The notes beneath the pieces were generated by a model. It was not told the DNA's origin, did no database searches, and saw nothing but the letters and a program-made list of their open reading frames with translations. A DNA stretch of 64,000 bases from Diospyros lotus (taxonomy: Eukaryota; Streptophyta; Magnoliopsida; Ericales; Ebenaceae), in the NCBI RefSeq assembly GCF_014633365.1, contig NC_068338.1:11728616-11792615 (forward strand). Reading direction: 5' to 3'. How positions within the stretch are numbered: position 1 is the stretch's first letter; each line of letters begins with the position of its first letter. Both the position numbers and the translations under genes were made by a program. Below are positions 33,236 through 41,944 of this stretch, piece by piece.

Positions 33236-33460
33236 TGTAATACCCCAAGAGCCCATAAAATGGTAGTATATATCGATGATAAATAAGGAAAGAAACAACA
33301 TCAGCTGGATACCTTTTGGGTTGAATGTACGTAAAGAATTCCCGAGTTAAGCGTGTTAGAGCTGGGGAAGCTTAAGGATGGGTGACCCCTGGGAAGTTTG
33401 TGTAGGCCCATCATGGTAAGTTGTTTTGGTCATTCCTATCGCTCGATGCGGGATGTTACA
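33236..33460 (+). repeat. Cassandra 5' LTR
   Basis: 225 bp. The 5S-like internal promoter parts are visible: a box A-like AGTTAAGCGTG near 33346 and a box C-like AGGATGGGTGACC near 33376. Confidence 0.9.
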
Positions 33461-33647
33461 AATGGTATCAGAGCTGATCCTTAGAGAAGGCGATCCGATG
33501 AGGGCGGTGAGTGGCGTCGGGGCGCGAGGGCCTGAAAGAGGACTGGCTCATGGCAGACTTCTAGGTTGGTAGCCCCTAAAAGGGGGAAGATCTGGAATCA
33601 GTTGTAAGATCTCATGACGAGGACGTCACGTACTCAAAGGGGGGGAA

Positions 33648-33869
33648 TGTAATACCCCAAGAGCCCAAAGAATGGTAGTATATATTGAGGATAAGTAAGG
33701 AAGTAAACACCAGCTGAATACCTTTTGGGCTGAATGTAGGCAAAGAACTCCAAGGTTAAGTGTGCTTGAGCTGGGGAAACTTAAGGATGGGTGACCCCTA
33801 GGAAGTTCGCGTAGGCCCATCAGGATAAGTTGTTCTAGTCATTCCTATCACTCGATACGAAATGTTACA
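33648..33869 (+). repeat. Cassandra 3' LTR
   Basis: 222 bp, with the same layout as the 5' LTR. The 5S-like part (GTTAAGTGTGCTTGAGCTGG...GGATGGGTGACCCC) keeps GTGCTTGAGC, closer to plant 5S rRNA than the 5' copy. Confidence 0.9.
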
Positions 33870-35490
33870 TACACACACATACGCATACATATATATACAT
33901 ACACAGGCATATACACATATATATACACACACACATATGCATATACACACACAAACACATATACACTCGTGTGATGTGCTCGCGGCAGGGGCAGAGGGCG
34001 ACAGGTGACAAACATTGCTTGCGGCAGTGGAAGAGGAGACGAGGGTGTTTGCATCAGTTGGCTGTTACCGATCAGCGGCAATGGGCGGTTCGAGGAACCC
34101 CTGATCGGTGGCCAGAGGCAGTTGGCGCGGGTGGTTCGGTTGTGCATGAAGGAGAAGAAGGAGGAAGAAGAAGATGGGAAGGAAAAAAAGAAAATAAAGA
34201 AAGAAAAGAAAAAGAAAAGAAAATATAAAATATAAAATATGAAAAAAAAATGAGAAAATAGGGGAAATGACATTGTTGATGGGTGGGTTTTGACACAAGG
34301 GAGACAGCTAAAGAGGCGACGCGGGTGTGAGCATTTGCTAGGTTTCTCCTTTGGATTGGTTGATGTAAAATAATAATTTTTGAATTATTTACATTATGTG
34401 TGATAATGTAGAATAAGTATTGGTTTGATTGAATTAAACCCTTGGTTAGTGTTGTTTGGAAATTGTTGATGGGTGAGTTTTGCGGGTCAGGCCCCTTCCA
34501 GTTGTTTTTTCTTTTATTTTTTGTGAAAATATTTTTAGATAAAATATTTAAAGTTAGAAACATTAATCGACATTTAAAGTTTAAAGTAAAATTAAAAAAA
34601 TTGCACTTATAATATTTTTAGATAAAATATTTAAAGTTAAAAATATTAATAGAAAGTAAAAATATTTTTAGATAAAATTACTATAATCGATATTTAAAAT
34701 TAGAAACATTACACTGATAATTTATGTATATTTACGTATGTCTGTTAATAATATAAAATTATAATTATAATTTGTGTCTATTTGACCACTGTAAAATAAA
34801 GAGTATCATAGACTACTATTCTTTTTTTAAATTTTTCTTAAAGAGTATTATTCTAAATATTCTAATTTTAAAAGCATTTAATACTTAATTTTTAAGTATT
34901 TTAAATATCAACAATGTAAGTTTTGAAATATCATGTAAGTTTTAAATAAAAAAACACCAATAATATAAGTTTTATTGTATAAGAAATTGGCATTTAGAAT
35001 TTGACATGGATAATTCAATTCCAAAAGAAATAAAAGTCTCTTTTTTTAAATCATTGATGATCAAATTCTGTTTTTAGTGTAAAACTTTATTCAAATAATA
35101 ATATCAAAGTAGGAAGCTTAATTCGAAATTTAATATTTTTATCGTTAGGTATTGAATCTTTGATACATAAAGAAATGTGAAATTGGTTAATCTATCCTAT
35201 TGAATTACTTAAAGATGCAAATATTTAAAAAGAATTCATTTATTTTTTTAATTCTATTTTTATTTTCTTAATTCTATTTTTTATTTTAGACACAATAAAA
35301 TCTTTTTTAAATTAAAATAATATAAAAATAAAAGAATTCCCGACCACGCATGGTCGGGAAACCCAAGGTTCGGGAACGCAAGAGTTCCTGACTACTCACG
35401 ATCAGGAACCCAAGGTACTCTGACCCCAAATCGGGGTTCCCCCTCCCTTGGTTTATGGTCGCGGCCATGGTGGCACTACAGCTGGTATAT

Positions 35491-35723
35491 ATTATTTGAT
35501 ATTTAATTTTTTATTTAATTTGTCCAGATTGTGCCTCATATTATTTATTTTTGTTATATTTTGTGACTTGCATTAATTATTAATCTCAAACATAATTTAT
35601 TATATTTATTGAATATATATTCTTAAATAAAATCATTAATCAAGAATATTTATTAAAGGGAGAAAAATTTCAATTACTCAATTCACCCCCCCTTTTGAGT
35701 AGTCATACCCTAAGGGACCAACA
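35491..35723 (-). mobile_element. 3' LTR start of the SIRE-type copia element
   Basis: On the minus strand an AGGGGAAA purine tract (about 35724-35732) is followed at 35723 by TGTTGGTCCCTTAGGG and then AAAGGGGGGGTGAATTGAG, the classic SIRE/Maximus LTR start. The LTR is lost to the left, where repeat R1 copy A begins. Confidence 0.7.
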
Positions 35724-35734
35724 TTTCCCCTATT

Positions 35735-36252
35735 ATTATTTGTCTTGCAAGGCTTTTCCCTACTATTATGCCATCCCCCTAAGAAATGCAACCAATCCTT
35801 GGGGGAGAGTACCATCCCAGCTTGGTCGATAAGCACTCCTTGACCTAGTCTTCTTCGGGACCAAATACAAGACGAGGCAAAGCAAGTTGGGAAAGTATTA
35901 GTTGGAAAGACGACGCCTCACATTATGTTCTAAAGATCCAAGTTTGGGCAACAAATAAGGACACTTCCCTAACTTGAAAGGACCGTCCTTCCCAGCAACC
36001 TAGTTTACCGAGGAAGAATATTACCCTGAAGTCAACTAGGTAAAGTTACTACTACTCCAGGAGTTTATAGAAAGCAATTATCCACTAGGAGGGATGACAT
36101 CTTGCTCGGATCAAACGACCTTGCAGGTGTGTTCTCACACTGAGATGAAGCCTGATAGACTACATGAGTGTTTTATGAACTAAGGGCACCTACCTATTTG
36201 ACGTTATGGGAGACTACCATTAGGGAACATCATTCAGCTATGTCCCCAAGAT
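35735..36252 (-). other. Unrecognised spacer replacing RT/RNase H in the SIRE element
   Basis: Between the integrase and the purine tract, where about 2 kb of RT and RNase H should lie, there are only about 500 bp without recognisable coding sequence. Either a deletion joined the integrase to the 3' untranslated part, or the element family is non-autonomous. Confidence 0.5.
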
Positions 36253-37017
36253 TCATGGGTCAAGGGCCATTGTTTTGACATCAAATTTTCCTAATGAATC
36301 TTTGACATTGTTTAAGATATAACAAGGACTTCCAAAAACACAAAAATATCCTATGTTTGGTTTCCTACATTTATAGAGTTCATAAGGAGTTTTCTTTAGA
36401 ATGTGTCTTATGGAAACCCTATTTAAAACATAGCATGCGGTGTGAACTGTTTCAATCCAAAAATATTTAGATAGATTTTTATCACATAACATTGTTCTAG
36501 CAATTTCTTGTAATGACCTATATTTTCTTTCCACTACCCCATTTTGTTGAGGAGTCTTAGCGCATGAGAATGTATGATCTATTCCATTATCTTCACAACA
36601 TCTTTTGACTAACTCATTTTCAAATTCTCCACCATGATCACTTCTAATCCTTATAATACAAAATCTTTTTTCTTTTTGAACCTTTTTACTAAACGCTTCA
36701 AATGATCTAAATGTTTCATCTTTGGTTGTTAAAAAAATCACCCAAGTAAACCTACAATAATCATCCACTATGACTAACACATATTGTTTACCTCCTAGAT
36801 TTAGTGTTCTCATAAGTCCAAATAAGTCTAAATGAAGGAGCATTAATGGTCTAGATGTGGAAATTTATTTGTAGGTTTAAACGATACACTAATTTGTTTT
36901 CCTTTCATACAAGCACTACATATTTGGTCTCTTTCATATTTTAGCTTAGGTAACCCATTTACTAGACCATGCTTAACAAGTTTGTGAATTAAAGTCATAC
37001 TAGCATGTGCCAACCTA
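36253..37017 (-). pseudogene. SIRE-type copia integrase
   Basis: The zinc-binding part (HASMTLIHKLVKHGLVNG...CSACMKGKQ) lies at 37010-36850, before an out-of-frame join. The 196-codon core (36843-36253) has VIVDDYCRFTWVIFL, RSDHGGEFEN and TPQQNGVVERKYRSLQE, so the Asp, Asp and Glu positions of the catalytic triad are visible. A stop after FDVKTMALDP ends it, with no RT following. Confidence 0.8.
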
Positions 37018-37443
37018 TTATGCCATATCCAAGAGTTTTTGGGAAATATTTGTAACTAAACAATTTTTTTTATATAAAGGTGATTCTTGAAATGTAAGAT
37101 ATACATTATCTATTATTTTACCTCTTAGTTTAACATCTTTTGTTTTTAAGCAAACAACTTCACAAGAACTAGCATCAAAACATACTTTATAGTCCATGTC
37201 ACAAAGTTGACTAATACTAATTAAATTATGCTTAAGACCATCAACTAGGAATACATTTTCTAATGTAATATTTTCAAATTGAATTGAACCCATACCTATG
37301 ATCTTACCTTGGGAATTATCTCCATAGTGCACATCACCTCCTTCCTTGAAAACCACATTGTTGAGAAGCTCTCGATCTCCAGTCATATGCTTTGAGCACC
37401 CGCTATCAAAAAACCATTTGGTTCTTGATCCAAGATAAGCCAA
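37018..37443 (-). pseudogene. SIRE-type copia protease
   Basis: The active-site block reads WFFDSGCSKHMTGD, the DSGCS form seen in SIRE/Tork elements. ENVFLVDGLKHNLISISQL and the pre-integrase start follow. The open frame ends just before the integrase zinc region. Confidence 0.8.
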
Positions 37444-37477
37444 TGCTACCTACAACAAAACCAACTCAAGTTGTTCC

Positions 37478-38617
37478 CTATGGTACCCAAACCTTTTTGG
37501 ACCCATTCAAGTTAGCATATACTTCATTTTTAGGAACCCAAATTTGTTTGAATTTGTGAGGATTGTTTCTTATGAAGCATTTATTAATTGAATGCCCAAT
37601 CATTCCACAATAATGACATGAGACATTTCTTCTTGAAAAATTTGATTGTTTGTCACCAAAATTTCTTTGTGCTCTTAAAATCAATTCTAATTTCTTATTC
37701 CCTTCGACTAATTTTTCTAGGGAGTCCATCATGTCTTCTTTTTCTTTAAGCAAGTTTTCTTTTCCTACATTTAAAGAATTCTTTTCATTCATCAATTTTT
37801 TTTTTTCAGATTTCAACATCTTAATCTCATTTTCTAATGAAGCTTTCTTTCTTAATTCATTGTTTTTCAAATTTATTTGTTCACATTCACTTAAAAAATC
37901 ATTAAAAGCATCATGAAGCTCATCAAGAGTAAAATCTAAAACTGAATTTTGAAGGTCGAGAAGTTACCTCATCTTCAAGTTTAGCCATAAAGCACACATT
38001 GGCAACTTCATCTCCTTGTGACTCATCACTTGAGGAGAGTTCCCCTTCACTCCGTATTACAAGTGCCTTTTTTTTATCTTCTTTTCTTTGTGCTTCTTTT
38101 TCTTTAAAGAAGGACATTCTGTCCTCATATGACCTAGCTTCTTGTATTCATAGCATCTAGTCTCGTTAGAAGTATTAGCTTCTTTTTGTTCTTTATCTTT
38201 TCTAAAATTTTTCTTTTGGCCAAGTCTTCCCTCTTTCATGAATTTCCTAAATTTTCTAGTTAGCATTGCAAAATCATCTTCATCATTATCTTGTGATTCC
38301 TTATCATCATTTTCAACCTTAAAAGCGATTATTTTGTTCTTCTTAGACTCTTCAACCTCATTTCTTTTAATCATCATTTCATGTATCATTAGAGAGCCTA
38401 ATAGATTATCAAAAGCTAAGTTATCTAAGTTCTTAGCCTCAGTTATGGCTGTGACTTTTGATTCCCATGACTTAGGAAGACTTTTCAAAAAATTTCTAAC
38501 TCTTTCCATTTGTATAAGTTTTTCCTAGAGACTCTAAAGTAGACACTATGTCATTAAACCTAGTATACATGTCTTTAATAGACTCATCTTCTTTCATTGA
38601 AAACAATTCATAATTAT
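37478..38617 (-). pseudogene. SIRE-type copia gag, C-terminal part (split by the CACTA insertion)
   Basis: On the minus strand from 38617: NYELFSMKEDESIKDMYTRF, then MERVRNFLKSLPKSWESKV and a long Lys/Glu-rich part. The first knuckle (CYEYKKLGHMRTEC) has lost its second Cys, and a coiled-coil-like ENEIKMLKSEKKKLMNEK region and a second, intact knuckle (CHYCGMIGHSINKC) follow. Frameshifts lie near 38510 and 38060-38100 and in 37870-37923. The N-terminal part of the same gag is at 57,104-57,440, which proves the split. Confidence 0.85.
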
Positions 38618-38676
38618 CACTACAAGAATTTGAGGATTTTACCCACATAAATTATCCACACATATTATATGTAGGA

Positions 38677-39192
38677 GTGACTGTCTTAAGGAATGGAGAA
38701 ATAATTGAGAAACTTTATGCCCTTAGGACAGTACACCCTTTGGTGCAAGAAGAGAGAGTGGTTGATCATAGTGAGATAGATGTCAATGAAGCCTTGGAGG
38801 AAGAAAAAGACCAAAATGATGTGAGAAAAGAAGAAACCTGGGAGGAAGAAGAGGATAAAATTCGAGAGCTAAAATGTGAAAAAATCATAAGTTTATCCAC
38901 ATTTACCCCTCAATTTCTATTTTTTAGGTTAGTCGATATTATTGAGGATCAAATTAAACCAAACACGTGTGAGATGTTTATGCAAATTAATGTGCCATAC
39001 GCGGATATAATAAAACCAACACCTCCGAACGATATATTTTCAAAATATGTATGTGCATTCATGAGAAAAATCAATTTATATAATTTTGAAAATAACTTTA
39101 AAAGTGGTGTAGTGAATGGGAGATATTATACGATTAGGTGGGCAACCACTCATTTGATCCTTAATTGGAAGAAAAGAAAAAAAAAATTCTAA
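38677..39192 (+). pseudogene. Gypsy-like fragment (Athila/Tat-type gag-pol linker?)
   Basis: A 171-codon open stretch just inside the CACTA left end. It starts MTVLRNGEIIEKLYA, is acidic in the middle, and then reads EMFMQINVPYADIIKP...FSKYVCAFM, which resembles the linker between gag and protease in Athila/Tat gypsy elements. The conserved protease does not follow. Further along, TTGAGGACAATGCGCAATTT and AGTTGGGGGG (39394-39424) resemble text near the purine tract of such elements. It is a fragment only; the assignment is tentative. Confidence 0.4.
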
Positions 39193-39576
39193 AAAAAAAT
39201 AAATAAAAATATATAATAAAATATTTTTTTTAAAATATATATATATAAAGAAGTATATATATACATATAAGTTGTTCCTTTTCTGCATTACTTAAATAGT
39301 GTTTCTCTGTATGCAGTCTAAATAAAATTTCTCCATACGAGTTTATGTATTGAAGATCGCCAGGTATGCCTATCTTCTATCATTTTATTGCCAATTGAGG
39401 ACAATGCGCAATTTAAGTTGGGGGGTAAGGTGTCTAAAAAATTTTACCCAAAAAAAAATAAAAATTAAAACAAAATTAATTAAAAAAAAAATTGAATTGA
39501 GAGAGACAGAATTGACGCTGGTGGTAGCCATTTTTTTTTTCTCGGGTAGTGCAATCACACTGCCCTATAAAGAAAG

Positions 39577-39654
39577 AAGGCACACTGCCAAATGTTGAAA
39601 ACAGAGGCGCCGACCGTTGAAAAAAAAAAAAGGCACACTGCCAAATGTTGAAAA
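39577..39654 (+). repeat. Short direct duplication upstream of the virus-like ORF
   Basis: AGGCACACTGCCAAATGTTG is present at about 39578 and again at about 39631, separated by a GCGCCGACCGTTG-containing spacer. The copies look exact over about 25 bp. Confidence 0.85.
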
Positions 39655-39667
39655 ATGAGACGCTAAA

Positions 39668-39745
39668 CGACGTCAAGTCTGACGGTGCAATTATGGCATG
39701 TCTAGAGTCGAATGTAGAATAGTGATGCCCATTGCTCTATAAGAG
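39668..39745 (+). promoter_or_regulatory. Promoter-like region: inverted TGACG pair and TATA box
   Basis: CGTCA-AGTC-TGACG (39671-39684) is an inverted pair of the TGACG motif bound by TGA-type bZIP factors in plants. CTATAAGAG (39737-39745) is a plausible TATA box about 55 bp downstream and 150 bp before the ATG of the 178-codon ORF. In plant pararetrovirus promoters, TGACG motifs upstream of TATA are common, usually as direct repeats. Function is inferred only. Confidence 0.4.
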
Positions 39746-39896
39746 ACTCCATATCTGTATGAGGCAAGTCACCCCTCTTGAGCTCAATCTTCTCTCCTTT
39801 GTGTTATTCTCCGATCAGGTACTCTCATCCCTTTTGTAAAGTTTATAGTTCTTTACTTTCTTCTTAGTATAATTTAAAAAAAAAAAAAAGAGAGAG

Positions 39897-40433
39897 ATGG
39901 ATCTTTATCTCTCAAAAATTCACAAGTATTATCCATCTCTCCCGCAGAATGATTTGAAAAAAATTTATGCTGCTAGGTGTGAAAGACTTTGGCTGTTGAT
40001 GCGTAATAACATCCCTGAAGATATTCGTTGGCTGATCGAAGCAAAAGTTCGATTAGCTGGTGAAACTTCACCTAGTTTTAAGCATTTTCCAGGCTTAGGG
40101 AAGAGTAGTTTTGCGAAGAAAAGAAGAGCGAAAAGAGTGAATGGTTGTTACAAATGTGCTCGATGGACCTGTAACACACGATGCAAATCTGTGGGGTTTA
40201 CGTCCATAAATCGAGAAGATAAAATTAGTTTCATAAAGGATGGACTGAGTAAGGAGTCTTTGGATGATATCCGATTGACTCTTGAGACGCATCCATGTGG
40301 AATAGTGCAAAGAGAACTTCTTGCTTTATGGACCCAGTTCAGAAGTGACCACCAACGCTATAGTCTTGGGAATCTAACTAATTTAAATTATTATCATAAT
40401 TTAAATTATTTTATCAGTTATTATAATATTTAA
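39897..40433 (+). CDS. Virus-like zinc-finger nucleic-acid-binding protein (betaflexivirid NABP-like), intact ORF
   Basis: 178 codons from an ATG after an A-rich/GAGAGAG leader. Residues 28-52 are helical-looking (CERLWLLMRNNIPEDIRWLI). Residues 68-80 hold the basic motif GKSSFAKKRRAKR, followed by four cysteines (C84, C87, C92, C96) in CYKCARWTCNTRC, then GFTSINREDKISFIKDGL. This order, a PED-containing helix, G-[KR]-S-x2-A-x-[KR]RRA, a Cys cluster and a hydrophobic helix, is that of the small zinc-finger nucleic-acid-binding proteins of carla-, viti- and related betaflexiviruses, which bind RNA and can act on silencing. From about residue 158 the tail turns Asn/Tyr-rich and may be read-through into non-coding DNA. 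No other viral gene is adjacent. It is a host-captured or endogenised copy within a CACTA element. A host zinc-finger protein of similar form is possible. Confidence 0.5.
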   Translation: MDLYLSKIHKYYPSLPQNDLKKIYAARCERLWLLMRNNIPEDIRWLIEAKVRLAGETSPSFKHFPGLGKSSFAKKRRAKRVNGCYKCARWTCNTRCKSVGFTSINREDKISFIKDGLSKESLDDIRLTLETHPCGIVQRELLALWTQFRSDHQRYSLGNLTNLNYYHNLNYFISYYNI

Positions 40434-41377
40434 TTATTTTATTTTTATTAATTAAATAATTATTAATATTATTTTTATGAATTATTTTATTTTTTATTTA
40501 ATAACTAAATATTTAAAAAAAGTAAAAAAACTAAAATATTGGCGGGAGAACCCCGCCTCTCTTTTAACAAATCCCTAAATCACATATTGCTCTAAAGCCC
40601 CTCTCATTGTTAACTCCTTGCCTTCTCATTGCCTCTGTCGCCTGGTTTGATCGAAAGATCTAAAGGTGGATCTGAATTTGTTCGTCTCTTGCTTCGATTC
40701 AAATGGTGGTTTTGCTCACTTCCTGGGTTTTTGATTGGGGATCTGCTGGTCAGCGCAAGGTTTGTCACTGTTGGATTTCCTGATTGGGGGCTTTGTTGAG
40801 GGTTGGATTTTTCGATTTAGGCTTCTATTGGAGGTTGCTCTGACTGGGGCTTCTGATTAGACTTTGGATTGCAGTCGTTGCCACTGCCTCAAGATCTGCC
40901 GCTGGTCATCATCGCCTCCTCCAAATCGGCCTCCGGTCGTCGTCGCCGCTACACAAGGTCTGGTTTTCTCTCTCTCTTCCCAACTCATTGCCTCTATTCT
41001 TCTTCCTCCAGCATTGTTGGCGGTAGGAGCAAGAGGTTCTATGTATGGTTTGCTTCTAGAGATTGAAATTTCAATCAAAGTTCAAAATGCGTAAATTAAA
41101 GACAGGAACTAAGTGAAGTGGACCAGTGATACAAGGAAGACGAGGGTATCGATGAAGGTCAAATGTTAACTAAGAGATAAAATAGATTTCTAAAGTGACA
41201 TTGTTGTTATTCAAGCTTGGTTAGTGTCTTAAGCCAATTCCCATCATTAACTTGCATCTAGTTAGGTCGGTTTAATGCATACCGTAATGAGCCTTTCAGC
41301 CTGGGTTGGATGTACTTATGTTGTGGATAGCGTAATTGTTGGGTTTACTATTGAATCATTTATGCATGTTGTTATAG
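40434..41377 (+). other. Cargo segment with GC-rich, 5'UTR-like sequence
   Basis: AT-rich to about 40540. Then comes text with a GGCGGGAGAACCCCGCC inverted repeat (40541-40557) and GC-richer sequence (40860-41030) with small ORFs on both strands and no recognised domain. It could be another captured host gene piece. It ends at the acceptor of the first Ca2+-ATPase exon. Confidence 0.35.
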
Positions 41378-41826
41378 GTGGTAAGAGAGAAAAAGTTTCA
41401 ATATATGACATTGTTGTTGGCGATGTTGTACCCCTGAAGATTGGTGACCAGGTGAGTCTAGCCAAATAGGATTTGATTTGTTTGACATAGTAGTTTCTTT
41501 CATCTTGAATCCATTATTATAACTGAAGATATAACAAGATTTGAACAAGAAACAAAAAAAAAAAAAAAATTATTTTGTTCCTTCTGTAATTTTCCAGGTC
41601 CCTACTGATGGAATCTTAATTTTTGGTTATTCTCTTACCATTGATGAGTCCATCATGACGGGGGAAAGCAAGATTGTAAGCTCGTTAGATCTTAGTGTGA
41701 AGCATATTTAGATTATTGATCATAATTTTTTTGAAGAGCTGTGCCATTTGGTAGGTTCACAAAGATCAAATAACCCCATTTCTGATATTTGGATGCAAGG
41801 TTTCAGATGGTGTTGGAATCATGCTG
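41378..41826 (+). pseudogene. Ca2+-ATPase (ACA8/9/10-type) exons, captured fragment, part 1
   Basis: Three exons: 41378-41451 (GGKREKVSIYDIVVGDVV...KIGDQ), 41598-41675 (VPTDGILIFGYSLTIDES with the P-type TGES motif of the actuator domain) and 41755-41826 (VHKDQITPFLIFGCKVSDG). Junctions are GT-AG and the phases join. The family pumps Ca2+ out of the cytosol at the plasma membrane. The N-terminal autoinhibitory domain and the first membrane segments are absent. One intron later the gene continues at 55,420, after 13.6 kb of inserted elements. Intron retention shows capture at DNA level. Confidence 0.85.
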
Positions 41827-41944
41827 GTAACCCACCTGTTATTCTATTTTACCTGATATGTGCAATATATCTATATAATAAGGGAGGATGGTTTTTGAAA
41901 TTGAGAGACAAATATAAGGGGGACATTTTTGGATGGTTGAGATA

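Larger units (their letters stand above)
33236..33869 (+). mobile_element. Cassandra TRIM retrotransposon (5S rRNA-bearing LTRs)
   Basis: A complete 634-bp element: 5' LTR 33236-33460, PBS TGGTATCAGAGC (33463-33474), a 173-bp non-coding interior, a purine tract (AAAGGGGGGGAA, about 33636-33647), and 3' LTR 33648-33869. Each LTR starts TGTAATACCCC, ends TGTTACA, and holds a 5S rRNA-like segment (GTTAAGYGTG, AGGATGGGTGACCCC). The flanking 5-mers are TACAA and TACAC, a TSD with one change. Cassandra encodes no protein and depends on other elements. It inserted in a CA/TA-rich tract of repeat R1. Confidence 0.93.
32850..35490 (+). repeat. Dispersed repeat R1, copy A (interrupted by Cassandra)
   Basis: Same order of blocks as 41,945-43,820: a CTATAGCT-AAGAT lead-in, a CT-rich stretch, a GC-rich stretch, a CA/TG microsatellite zone, AT-rich text with TTAATTCTATTTTT words, then consecutive hairpins (CCCGACCACGCATGGTCGGG at 35339-35358 and GTTCCTGA...TCAGGAAC at about 35386-35410), and a GCGGCC-rich end. 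Without the Cassandra insertion it is about 2.0 kb. The type of element is unknown. The apparent ORFs on both strands of the GC- and CT-rich parts are composition artefacts. Confidence 0.6.

Noticed and set aside
33340..33400. A genuine 5S rRNA gene
   Set aside because: The 5S-like text is partial, diverged and repeated in both ends of a TRIM element with PBS and TSD, so it is Cassandra.
32864..34563. ORFs rich in Ser/Leu/Phe or Lys/Glu around the Cassandra element
   Set aside because: They follow CT-, GA- and CA-microsatellite composition in repeat R1. No family resemblance.
30859..35723. One 4.9-kb SIRE LTR joining the ends at 35,723 and 30,859
   Set aside because: The terminal text at 30,859 does not match the 5' LTR end at 57,529 beyond the shared GGGGGGTGAATTGG box, and the arrays differ. 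They belong to different families.
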